5,494 nucleotides of DNA from Deinococcus sp. (GTDB lineage: Bacteria; Deinococcota; Deinococci; JACQHA01): positions 1 to 5,494 of the forward strand of contig JACQHA010000320.1 of the NCBI GenBank assembly GCA_016199255.1. Reading direction: 5' to 3'. A program made the position numbers and the translations under genes. This document shows positions 1 to 5,494 of this stretch, in pieces; the stretch's first letter is position 1; each line of letters begins with the position of its first letter. The notes under the pieces are model-generated. The model did no database searches and was not told where the DNA came from. It worked only from the letters and a program-made list of their open reading frames with translations.

Positions 1-1282
1 CAGCGGCATCGGCCTGAGCGGGGCGTACCACTCGTCGGCCGGTGATATTGGCTTTAATAGCGTTCCACAGGGGTTTGGAACCACCGCCCACGCTGATGAT
101 TTCGGCTGGCTCAACGCCCAGGGTGGCAAACACCTGCAGCACGGCGTGGATCTCCATGGCCACCCCCTCCATCACCGCCCGTGCCAGCACGCCGCGATCG
201 GTGCCCAGGGTCAGCCCGGCCAGCACCCCGCGCGCTTGGGGATTGGGGTGAGCTGATTTCGCACCCATGAGGAAGGGGAGCAATATCACCCCGCGTGCCC
301 CGGGCGGCACCTGGGAGGCCAGCTGGTCAAGGCTCTGGTAGTCCCCAGCGCCCACCAGGTCCCGGTACCAGCGCAGGATGGAGCCACTAGCTGCCAGCCC
401 GGTTTCCAGAAGCCAGTGACCGCGCAGGGCATGTACCGAGCAGGGAACGCGCTGGTCGGGCTGGGGATAGGTAGCCAACGGGGTGTGCAGGCTGGTGGTC
501 GTGCCAGTGGACTCCACTAGCCGCCCCAGGCGGCCGCCAGCGCCCAGGTTCTCACAGGCGCGGTCACCAGCGCCTACTGCCACTGGGGTGCCACCTAGCA
601 GGTCAAGCTGCGCCGCAGCTTCCCCACAGAGTCCCCCAGGTGCCTCATCAGAGTAATGCAGCGGCGGAAACTGGTCTGGCTTGACGCCCACAAAAGCCAT
701 CAGATCCTCGCACCAGGTCTGGCGAACAGCGTCTAATAGCATGGTGCGCGAGGCCAGGGTGTAATCAGTTACCGCCATGCCTGTCAGGCGCAGGTACAGG
801 AAATCCCTCGGCTGGAGCAAAAGAGCACTCTGCCACAACAGTTCCGGCTGGTGCTGCTTCAGCCAGAGCAGTTTGGTGGCGGTAAAGGTGGACTCGCAGC
901 GCATGCCAGTACGGCGCCGCACTTCATCCTGGCCAAACTCCTGAGCCAGTTGCTCCGCCTGAGGATTGCTGCGCTTGTCCATCCAGGAGATAGCGCGCGC
1001 CAGGACACCTCCAGCTGCGTCAAGGGGTGCTATCGTCTCGCGCTGTGAGGAAAGGCCAATGGCTATGACTTTGACTGCTGGCTGCCGGGCCAGGCACTGC
1101 CGGGCAGCGGTGAGTGCCGAGCTCCACCAGTCCTCAGGGGCCTGCTCAGCCCAGAGGGGCTGGGGGTAGTACGTTGGGTACTCAGCGCTGGCTACAGCCA
1201 GAGCCTGGCCGGCCAGGTCGAACAGCACCGCCTTGCAGGCGCTAGTGCCTAAGTCGATGGAGAGAATCGTATCCCGAGGCAC
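1..1282 (-). CDS. FGGY-family carbohydrate kinase (xylulokinase/glycerol kinase superfamily), C-terminus cut by window edge
   Basis: This cytoplasmic kinase should transfer the gamma-phosphate of ATP to a sugar or polyol. I translated the minus strand by hand: the frame is open from a GTG at 1282 to the left edge, 427 residues without a stop. Seen: the N-terminal ATPase motif SIDLGTS (D10), SQRET (79-83), SWMDKR (99-104), a xylulokinase-like stretch QPRDFLYLRLTG (157-168) then TDYTLAS, GAGD (237-240) whose D240 fits the family's catalytic base, STGTTTS (258-264) and the C-terminal signature VGGGSKPLWNAIKANITG (398-415). Family members have about 490-510 residues, so some 60-80 are missing. 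The start is fixed by an in-frame TAG four codons upstream and by AGGA at 1293-1290, seven bases before GTG. SQRET resembles glycerol kinases, while the middle resembles xylulokinases; the substrate is unresolved. It follows iolB on the same strand, which suggests a role in the same catabolic route. Confidence 0.93.
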   Translation of the reverse strand, partial: MPRDTILSIDLGTSACKAVLFDLAGQALAVASAEYPTYYPQPLWAEQAPEDWWSSALTAARQCLARQPAVKVIAIGLSSQRETIAPLDAAGGVLARAISWMDKRSNPQAEQLAQEFGQDEVRRRTGMRCESTFTATKLLWLKQHQPELLWQSALLLQPRDFLYLRLTGMAVTDYTLASRTMLLDAVRQTWCEDLMAFVGVKPDQFPPLHYSDEAPGGLCGEAAAQLDLLGGTPVAVGAGDRACENLGAGGRLGRLVESTGTTTSLHTPLATYPQPDQRVPCSVHALRGHWLLETGLAASGSILRWYRDLVGAGDYQSLDQLASQVPPGARGVILLPFLMGAKSAHPNPQARGVLAGLTLGTDRGVLARAVMEGVAMEIHAVLQVFATLGVEPAEIISVGGGSKPLWNAIKANITGRRVVRPAQADAA

Positions 1283-1289
1283 CGCCGAT

Positions 1290-1293
1290 TCCT
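1290..1293 (-). promoter_or_regulatory. Ribosome binding site supporting the GTG start of the kinase
   Basis: Read on the minus strand, AGGA lies seven bases before GTG 1282. A GAGAGG stretch (1300-1295) just upstream may extend the pairing region. An in-frame TAG overlaps this area (1294-1292), so no earlier start is possible and the non-ATG start is well supported. Confidence 0.6.
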
Positions 1294-1463
1294 ACCTCTC
1301 TACAACGGCCCCCATGCTACACCATACCCTGGCCCTCAGGCACAGCCAGGCACTCCGGCCAGTAGAATGGTATCCCGATATACCTTGACCAACTCTAGCC
1401 AGAGCGTGCTGCGCTATGTCACCGCCGGCACACACCTGGCTGGCGGCCATGGGCACCATCTAG

Positions 1464-1519
1464 GTAGGGGCGCAATTCATTGCGCCTAGCAGCCAGGGCG
1501 CGATCAATCGCACCCCTAC
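1464..1519. repeat. Two-armed nested palindromic element (REP/MITE-like)
   Basis: Two 23-nt arms, 1464-1486 and 1497-1519, are inverted copies (19 of 23 positions match) around a 10-nt spacer. The element begins with GTAGGGG and ends with CCCCTAC. Each arm is itself a palindrome: GGCGCAAT-TC-ATTGCGCC (1469-1486, perfect 8-bp stem) and GGCGCGAT-CA-ATCGCACC (1497-1514, one mismatch). It can therefore fold as one long hairpin or as two small ones. It lies in the gap after the iolB stop and before the kinase start. It may end or stabilise the iolB transcript, but neither strand has a T-run after it, so it is not a classical intrinsic terminator. The form is that of dispersed intergenic repeats found in many copies in some genomes; copy number cannot be seen here. 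Confidence 0.75.
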
Positions 1520-1547
1520 ACGGGGATATACTGACCCGAAAACTGGT

Positions 1548-2357
1548 CTAGACCCGCTCGGCTTGCTTTACCCAGCTATGCGCCGGGTCATCTTTGGGTA
1601 GCATGACCCGCTTGGTGCCAGACATGGCCCACAGGTAGTAGAGCTGGTACCCAGGCGCCGCCGCCACCGGGTGGTAGCCCCGGGGCAAGAGCGTGACATC
1701 GCCGCTTCTCACCGCATAGGCCTGGTCGATGTCGCCTTCAGCGGTGTAAATCCACTGCAGCCCAAAGCCCTGGGGTGGGTTGGTGACGAAGAAATAGACT
1801 TCCTCCGCCTGCACCTCATCTGGGCCTTCCTGGTCATGCTTATGGGGCGGGTAGCTGGACCACTGGCCAGGCGAGTTAAAGGTTTCGCCCAGGAGTAGTT
1901 TCTGGGCCGGGACATTCTGCATGATGATGTCATGCACCGCGCGCCGCATGCTCCCCTTCCCCCGGTCGTGGACCTGCACCTGCTCCGGACGCACCAGGAC
2001 TACATCACCAGCGGCAGTAGACGGCGCCGAGGCGATAATAACCCGCAGCGGTGTCACCCCCTCAATTTCAAAATCCTGCCCGCTGGGCACATAGGCGGCA
2101 CAGGCTGGGCCATCGAAGACCTGCGCCCGGCGGCCCATACTCTCCCATTGCACCCGTCCGGCGCTGAAGTTGCAGTGGCCGCTCAGCACCACGATCCCGG
2201 TCTCCAGCCCTTGCGCCCTGTGGCGATGCCGCTGGCCCGGCTGGAGCTGCAGGTGGTACAGGGTCAGCTCCCTGATGCCGCCTTCCCCCGGTCGCACCAG
2301 GGGGGTGAGGCCGTCGCCTAAAGGTTTGCGGACCCGCAGGCTCAGTGGATTCGGCAT
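1548..2357 (-). CDS. iolB: 5-deoxy-glucuronate isomerase (IolB)
   Basis: IolB is a cytoplasmic cupin enzyme of myo-inositol catabolism. It isomerises 5-deoxy-D-glucuronate to 2-deoxy-5-keto-D-gluconate, which a kinase then phosphorylates. The 269 residues match the usual length (about 270). The family's strongest block is present: GETFNSPGQWSSYPPHKHD (157-175), EEVYFF (185-190), GFGLQWIY (197-204), GDVTLLPRGYHPVAAAPGY (219-237) and YYLWAM (240-245). H172, H174 and H229, with a glutamate among E177/E185/E186, are the likely metal ligands. The N-terminal half (about 20-125) is a second, degenerate cupin barrel, as in the KduI/IolB family. The ATG at 2357 is preceded by AGGAG at 2366-2362 with a 4-nt gap; the stop is TAG at 1550-1548. 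It is divergent from sfsA and upstream of the FGGY kinase on the same strand. Other iol genes are not in the window, so the rest of the pathway is unseen. Confidence 0.95.
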   Translation of the reverse strand: MPNPLSLRVRKPLGDGLTPLVRPGEGGIRELTLYHLQLQPGQRHRHRAQGLETGIVVLSGHCNFSAGRVQWESMGRRAQVFDGPACAAYVPSGQDFEIEGVTPLRVIIASAPSTAAGDVVLVRPEQVQVHDRGKGSMRRAVHDIIMQNVPAQKLLLGETFNSPGQWSSYPPHKHDQEGPDEVQAEEVYFFVTNPPQGFGLQWIYTAEGDIDQAYAVRSGDVTLLPRGYHPVAAAPGYQLYYLWAMSGTKRVMLPKDDPAHSWVKQAERV

Positions 2358-2509
2358 ATAGCTCCTCTCTCGCCCAAGGATACCCCATCGCCGCAGCCAC
2401 CCGGCGCCGGCGGTCCTGGCCCGAAAGTGTACGCTGCCCAGGACAGACTAGAGAAAAGCTCCCGGTGCCCAGCATAATACAAGAAGTTTGACACCGGCCT
2501 GGAGGACAG
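2358..2509. promoter_or_regulatory. Divergent iolB/sfsA intergenic region with imperfect dyad (candidate operator)
   Basis: These 152 bp separate two genes transcribed away from each other, so both should have promoters here. An inverted repeat TCCTGG (2414-2419) / CCAGGA (2438-2443) flanks a smaller imperfect palindrome AGTGTACGCT (2426-2435). A perfect 10-bp palindrome, CCGGCGCCGG, lies at 2401-2410. The A+T-richer stretch around 2470-2480 (CATAAT on plus, TATTAT on minus) could serve as a -10 box in either direction, but I found no convincing -35 at the right spacing. No regulator gene is visible. The region's role is inferred from gene layout; the exact sites are tentative. Confidence 0.4.
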
Positions 2510-3241
2510 ATGGAGCGCAGTGAGCTGGAGCTACCAGTGGTTCCGCACCGCCTAGGCCCACTCCGCCCGGCTACGCTTCTAGCCCGCCCCAACCGCTATG
2601 TGGCGCAGGTGGCGTTTGACAACACCACTGCCTGGGCCCACGTGCCTGACCCTGGCCGGCTGCCTGATCTCATGTGGCCTGGGAACACGGTGTACATCGC
2701 CCCCAACATTGGCGCGCACTACAAAACCAGCTATACCCTGTTCCTGGCCCGAGCGCCGGAGCCGCCGCATATCCTGGTGTCAGTGGACACCCAGGCCCCC
2801 AACCGGCTGGCGGCGGCGCTGCTGGCCGCCGGGTTTCTCCAAGACGGCAGTGATCCCTGGACCATTCGCCGCGAGGTGACCTACGGCCACAGCCGCTTCG
2901 ATTTCCAGTTAGCGCGGGCCCAGGAGCAGCTCATTCTAGAGGTGAAGTCAGTAACCCTAGCGCTCAGTGGCGTGGCTTACTTCCCCGACGCCCCCACGGC
3001 ACGAGGCACCAAGCACCTGCAGACCCTGAGCCGACTGGCCCGGCGCGGCATGAGGACCGCAGTGCTCTTCGTTGTGCAGCGCTCTGATGCTGGTGAAATA
3101 CGCCCTAATACCAGCACCGACCCAGCGTTCGCCAAAGCGCTAGCCAGCGCCCAGCGCGCCGGGGTAGAGCTCTATGGCGTGCGCTTCAGAGTGGAGCTGG
3201 AGGGCTTTCACTTGGAGCAGACCGTACCGGTTCGGCCCTGA
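2510..3241 (+). CDS. sfsA: SfsA family protein (sugar fermentation stimulation protein homolog)
   Basis: SfsA was first named in E. coli as a factor whose overexpression stimulates maltose use. The family has an N-terminal OB-like DNA-binding domain and a C-terminal domain of the PD-(D/E)XK nuclease fold; its true biochemical role is unsettled. The 243 residues match the usual size (about 230-240). Seen: HVPDPGR (44-50, the family's H-x-P-x-x-GR turn), TQAPN (94-98), SRFDF with D131, LEVKSVTL (143-150) giving the E144-x-K146 nuclease-like pair, YFPDAPTARGTKHL (157-170), and a C-terminal FVVQRSD...IRPN...DPAFAKAL block (187-211). The acidic and lysine residues of the putative active site are intact. 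ATG 2510 follows GGAGG (2501-2505) with a 4-nt gap; the stop is TGA at 3239-3241. It lies upstream of, and parallel to, a sugar ABC importer, 143 bp away, and is divergent from iolB. A sugar-related role is suggested by context only. Confidence 0.95.
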   Translation: MERSELELPVVPHRLGPLRPATLLARPNRYVAQVAFDNTTAWAHVPDPGRLPDLMWPGNTVYIAPNIGAHYKTSYTLFLARAPEPPHILVSVDTQAPNRLAAALLAAGFLQDGSDPWTIRREVTYGHSRFDFQLARAQEQLILEVKSVTLALSGVAYFPDAPTARGTKHLQTLSRLARRGMRTAVLFVVQRSDAGEIRPNTSTDPAFAKALASAQRAGVELYGVRFRVELEGFHLEQTVPVRP

Positions 3242-3256
3242 GAGCTAGCTGGCACC

Positions 3257-3285
3257 TTGCATTTCGGCCCACAACCCAATATCTT
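3257..3285 (+). promoter_or_regulatory. Candidate sigma-70-type promoter for the ABC importer operon
   Basis: TTGCAT (3257-3262) and TATCTT (3280-3285) are separated by exactly 17 bp, about 100 bp before the solute-binding protein start. Matches to consensus are modest (3/6 and 4/6). GGCCC (3266-3270) and GGGCC (3290-3294) form a short inverted repeat across the -10 area that could bind a regulator. No terminator is evident after sfsA, so read-through from sfsA is also possible. Confidence 0.3.
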
Positions 3286-3384
3286 TGAAGGGCCAGAAAG
3301 AGCCAACGCGATCAGGGAATGGCGGAGTAGGAAAGCGCCCTGCAAACCAAGGCCCTGGACCGAAGCTCTGTAGAAAGGGGAGAT

Positions 3385-4704
3385 ATGCGGAGAGTTTTCT
3401 GGATTGTCTCGCTCATGGCGCTGGGAGCCCTGGTTGCCAGCGCCCAGGAGGCGCGCGTCCTGGAGGTGTGGACCCATGAGTTCCCACCGCTCCAAGACGC
3501 CATGACCAACAAGTGGATTCCCGAGTTCGAGGCGGCCCACCCTGGCGTGGAGGTGCACCTGACTGCCCTCCCCTTCGCCGGCGTGGTGTCTTATGACGTC
3601 AAACTGCTGGCTTCCCTTTCCAGCGGCGAAGGTCCCGACCTGTGGGACATGGGAGACTGGAACTACCAGACCTTCATCGATAACGGGTTCCTGGCACCTT
3701 TGGATCCTACTATTTTTGGCTACGCATCCACTCAGGAGCTGATCGATTCCTACGCGCCCGGCACGCTGTCGGTCTTCTCCAGAGGCGGCCAGGTCTACGC
3801 GCTGTTTAGCGAGTACAACACCCTGGCGCTGTTCTACAACCTGGACATGTTTGAGGCCGCTGGCATCGCGCCGCTGCCCAGCGACCGGCCGGTGTCATGG
3901 GAGCAGATTGGCCAGATCGGGCAGCAGCTGCGCCGCACCGACCCGGTCTCTGGCGTGCCTACCCAGATCGGCTACCAGTTCGGCTTCTTCGCCAGCTTCC
4001 GCTCGGCGCAGTGGTACGCGCAGAACTTCTATGCGATCATGCGCCAGTATGGCCAGGACGACCTCTACATCAATGGGGAGCCGGCAGCCAACACCGAAGC
4101 GGTGATCAAGGCGCTGCAGGTCATCTACGACTTCACCTATACCTACCAGGCCTATGATCCCACCTTCTTGAATAACTGGTTTGCCGACTTCCCGCAGGGG
4201 CGGGTGGCCATGGTGCTGGCCGGCACCTGGTTCGTGCCCGCCATCAGGCAGAACAATCCCAACGTGCGGTTTGGCGTCGCGCCGCATCCGGTGGTGAATC
4301 CCGATGATCCCGCCACTTACCAGAACATCCAGTGGTCCTGGGGCTGGTCGGTGAACGCCAGTAGCTCGCCGGAGCAGCAGAGCCTGGCCCAGGAGTTCAT
4401 GGCGTTCATGCTGGGCAAGAAGGCCGAGATTGACCAGGCTTTCTACTGGTTCAACAACCTGGGCTATACCCAGCCCAGCCGGGCTTTCCTGGATTCCGCC
4501 ACTTACGCCGAGCGGCTGGCTGCTGACCCCTGGCTGCGGCAGTGGGTAGATGCCTTCAACATCTTCCGCATCGGGTACGTGCCCCACTCCTACGACGAGC
4601 CCGGGGCGGCACTGGTGCGGGCCATTGACCGGATCATCTACGACGGCATGCTGCCAGCAGATTCTGCCAGACTCCTGCAGTCCGAGCTTGCCCGGCTGCA
4701 ATGA
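3385..4704 (+). CDS. ABC transporter extracellular sugar-binding protein, family 1 (CUT1 type)
   Basis: This secreted receptor would capture a sugar or polyol outside the cytoplasmic membrane and deliver it to the permease pair. The 439 residues fit the family (about 410-450). Residues 1-20 form a Sec signal peptide: RR at 2-3, a hydrophobic core (VFWIVSLMALGALV), then A18-S19-A20 before Q21, a signal peptidase I site. No cysteine occurs anywhere, so it is not a lipoprotein. Family-1 features follow: EVWTHEFPP (27-35), FEAAHPGVEV (48-57), GEGPDLWDMGDW (81-92), FYNLDMFEAAGI (150-161), SWEQI (171-175), GRVAMVLAGTW (272-282) and QWSWGWSV (316-323). Many tryptophans and tyrosines fit a sugar-stacking cleft; the ligand cannot be inferred. 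ATG 3385 follows a purine-rich AAGGGGAG (3375-3382) with tight spacing. The permease gene begins 153 bp downstream, after a strong hairpin. Confidence 0.93.
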   Translation: MRRVFWIVSLMALGALVASAQEARVLEVWTHEFPPLQDAMTNKWIPEFEAAHPGVEVHLTALPFAGVVSYDVKLLASLSSGEGPDLWDMGDWNYQTFIDNGFLAPLDPTIFGYASTQELIDSYAPGTLSVFSRGGQVYALFSEYNTLALFYNLDMFEAAGIAPLPSDRPVSWEQIGQIGQQLRRTDPVSGVPTQIGYQFGFFASFRSAQWYAQNFYAIMRQYGQDDLYINGEPAANTEAVIKALQVIYDFTYTYQAYDPTFLNNWFADFPQGRVAMVLAGTWFVPAIRQNNPNVRFGVAPHPVVNPDDPATYQNIQWSWGWSVNASSSPEQQSLAQEFMAFMLGKKAEIDQAFYWFNNLGYTQPSRAFLDSATYAERLAADPWLRQWVDAFNIFRIGYVPHSYDEPGAALVRAIDRIIYDGMLPADSARLLQSELARLQ

Positions 4705-4724
4705 GTGATTTCTGCTCGTCCACC

Positions 4725-4761
4725 AGGGACTTCCGAAGTCTCAAGGGCTTCGGAAGTCCCT
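4725..4761. repeat. Perfect 14-bp inverted repeat (hairpin) between binding protein and permease genes
   Basis: AGGGACTTCCGAAG (4725-4738) and CTTCGGAAGTCCCT (4748-4761) are exact reverse complements around a 9-nt loop. The left side is also palindromic in itself (GACTTC-C-GAAGTC, 4728-4740), as is CTTC-G-GAAG (4748-4756), so alternative folds exist. It starts 20 nt after the binding-protein stop. No T-run follows (TAGAAGTTTG), so it is probably a partial terminator or an mRNA 3'-end stabiliser rather than a full intrinsic terminator. Such a site would allow more binding protein than permease to be made, as known for the malE-malF intergenic REP sequences in E. coli. It could also be a copy of a dispersed genomic repeat. 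Confidence 0.75.
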
Positions 4762-4782
4762 AGAAGTTTGAAGTACGGTCAG

Positions 4783-4808
4783 GTAAGGTGCGTTGCGACA
4801 CGCCTTAC
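4783..4808 (+). other. Second, imperfect hairpin in the permease leader
   Basis: GTAAGGTGCG (4783-4792) pairs with CACGCCTTAC (4799-4808) around a 6-nt loop, with one G-U wobble and one mismatch. It lies 22 nt after the perfect hairpin and about 50 nt before the permease start. It could be a leader structure or an operator-like dyad; chance cannot be excluded. Confidence 0.3.
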
Positions 4809-4857
4809 ACAGGGTGAACCAAAGCCCCACTGATCGCCAGAGTCTAAAGAGCCCAAT

Positions 4858-5494
4858 ATGAAATCGTTCCAGCAGCTACTGGCAGGCACTACCCGACTGA
4901 GAGGTCTCCCCAGGGTGCAACGCGATCTCAAGTATGGCCTGTTCTTCGTCTCGCCAGCGATCGTGTATTTCGGCGCCTTCTGGATCCTACCGGTGCTGCT
5001 GGCGCTTTTCTATAGCTTCACCAGGTGGCGGGTAGGACGGGTCACGAGCTTCGTTGGCCTGCGCAACTACCTCAACCTCTTCACCGATCCACAATTTCAC
5101 CAGTCGCTGCTCGCCTCGGCAGAGATCACGATCCTGGCCGTAGCTGGCACTTGCCTCAGTGCCCTGGGCCTGGCAGTGCTGCTCAATGACCCGCACCTCT
5201 GGGGGGGCCGGCTGATGAAGGTGCTAATCATGCTACCTTTTGTTACCGACTGGGTGGCCACTGGGCTGGTGTGGCAGCTAGTATTCAAGCGCTACGATGG
5301 CATGCTAGCTGGCATCTTTCTCAAACTGGGCCTGCGCGACTGGATGGCGCTACGCTGGACTTCCAGCCAAGCCCTGGCGCCCTGGGCGATTGCCATTTTC
5401 ACCATCTGGAAGACCACCGGCCTATACACCATCATTTTCCTGGCGGGGTTGAAGAGCATCCCCCAGCAATACGCCGAGGCCGCCCGGGTGGACG
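4858..5494 (+). CDS. ABC transporter permease, MalF/UgpA type (CUT1), C-terminus cut by window edge
   Basis: This is an inner-membrane subunit of a binding-protein-dependent sugar importer; it would pair with a second permease and an ATPase lying beyond the window. I translated it by hand: 212 codons are open from ATG 4858 to the right edge, of about 290-310 expected. Hydrophobic segments lie near residues 27-51, 86-108, 119-143 and 173-195. VSPAIVYFGAFWILPVLLALFYS spans 31-53, FVGLRNYLNLF 65-75 is the usual first-loop motif, and IPQQYAEAARVD (201-212) is the EAA loop that docks the ATPase, cut just before its conserved glycine. There is no large periplasmic insertion as in E. coli MalF, so it is closer to UgpA-type permeases. 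An in-frame TGA at 4831 excludes an earlier ATG. The Shine-Dalgarno AAAGAG (4846-4851) is weak, which, with the hairpins upstream, fits lower expression than the binding protein. Confidence 0.92.
   Translation, partial: MKSFQQLLAGTTRLRGLPRVQRDLKYGLFFVSPAIVYFGAFWILPVLLALFYSFTRWRVGRVTSFVGLRNYLNLFTDPQFHQSLLASAEITILAVAGTCLSALGLAVLLNDPHLWGGRLMKVLIMLPFVTDWVATGLVWQLVFKRYDGMLAGIFLKLGLRDWMALRWTSSQALAPWAIAIFTIWKTTGLYTIIFLAGLKSIPQQYAEAARVD

Noticed and set aside
851..1169. Two short plus-strand open frames in the left part of the window
   Set aside because: Both are antisense to the continuous FGGY kinase frame, whose motifs are unambiguous.
1328..1384. Small inverted repeats CCTGGC/GCCAGG (1328-1350) and GGTAT/ATACC (1369-1384) upstream of the kinase
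   Set aside because: Stems of five to six bases are expected by chance in such GC-rich sequence; no promoter elements line up convincingly with them.
1932..2321. 129-codon plus-strand open frame
   Set aside because: Antisense to iolB, no family-like motifs; shadow of the real gene.
2488..2493. TTGACA hexamer just before sfsA
   Set aside because: A -10 box at 16-18 bp would fall inside the sfsA coding start, so it cannot drive sfsA with its ribosome binding site; no suitable hexamer is there.
2068..2592. 174-codon open frame on the minus strand across the iolB start and the sfsA start
   Set aside because: It overlaps iolB in another frame and the beginning of sfsA; its arginine/proline/glycine-rich translation matches no family, while both overlapped genes are clear.
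3895..4701. 268-codon open frame on the minus strand
   Set aside because: It lies wholly inside the binding-protein gene on the opposite strand and its translation shows no recognisable domain; it is a typical high-GC antisense shadow.
4701..4763. Twenty-codon open frame whose ATG overlaps the binding-protein stop (ATGA) and which runs through the perfect hairpin to TAG
   Set aside because: Very short, and most of it is the inverted repeat; the ATGA overlap is interesting but chance is the simplest explanation.
1..5494. CRISPR array, tRNA, rRNA, transposase or defence genes
   Set aside because: No regularly spaced repeats, no tRNA cloverleaf and no transposase or nuclease-defence motifs were recognised; the coding space is filled by ordinary metabolic and transport genes.

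Overview
The window is a divergently arranged, carbohydrate-related locus from a high-GC bacterium (roughly 60% GC by eye). Five protein genes can be supported; two are cut by the window edges. The lineage is not resolved. Two hints are weak: the palindromic GTAGGGGCG...CGCCCCTAC-type intergenic element is a style I associate with Chloroflexota and some other environmental bacteria, and the solute-binding protein has a non-lipoprotein signal peptide ending ASA-Q, which resembles Deinococcota exports. Neither decides the question.

Left arm, minus strand. iolB (2357 to 1548) encodes 5-deoxy-glucuronate isomerase of myo-inositol catabolism. It is followed on the same strand, after a 265-bp gap, by an FGGY-family sugar kinase (GTG start at 1282) that runs off the left edge with 427 residues visible. 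The gap holds a 56-bp two-armed nested palindrome (1464-1519), placed just downstream of the iolB stop.

Centre. A 152-bp region (2358-2509) separates iolB from the divergent right arm and must hold promoters in both directions. It contains an imperfect dyad that could be an operator.

Right arm, plus strand. sfsA (2510-3241) is followed by a CUT1-type ABC sugar importer: a secreted solute-binding protein (3385-4704) and the first inner-membrane permease (4858 to beyond the right edge, 212 codons visible). Between these two lie a perfect 14-bp hairpin and a second, weaker one. This fits an intra-operon element that sets the ratio of binding protein to permease.

Inferred working model: the importer brings in a sugar or polyol, and the kinase and IolB act on carbohydrate intermediates in the cytoplasm. 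IolB points to inositol or a related deoxy-keto sugar acid. The importer's substrate cannot be read from the sequence. No clear new defence or mobile system was found. The most interesting points are the FGGY kinase next to iolB, the nested palindromes, and the hairpin inside the transporter operon.
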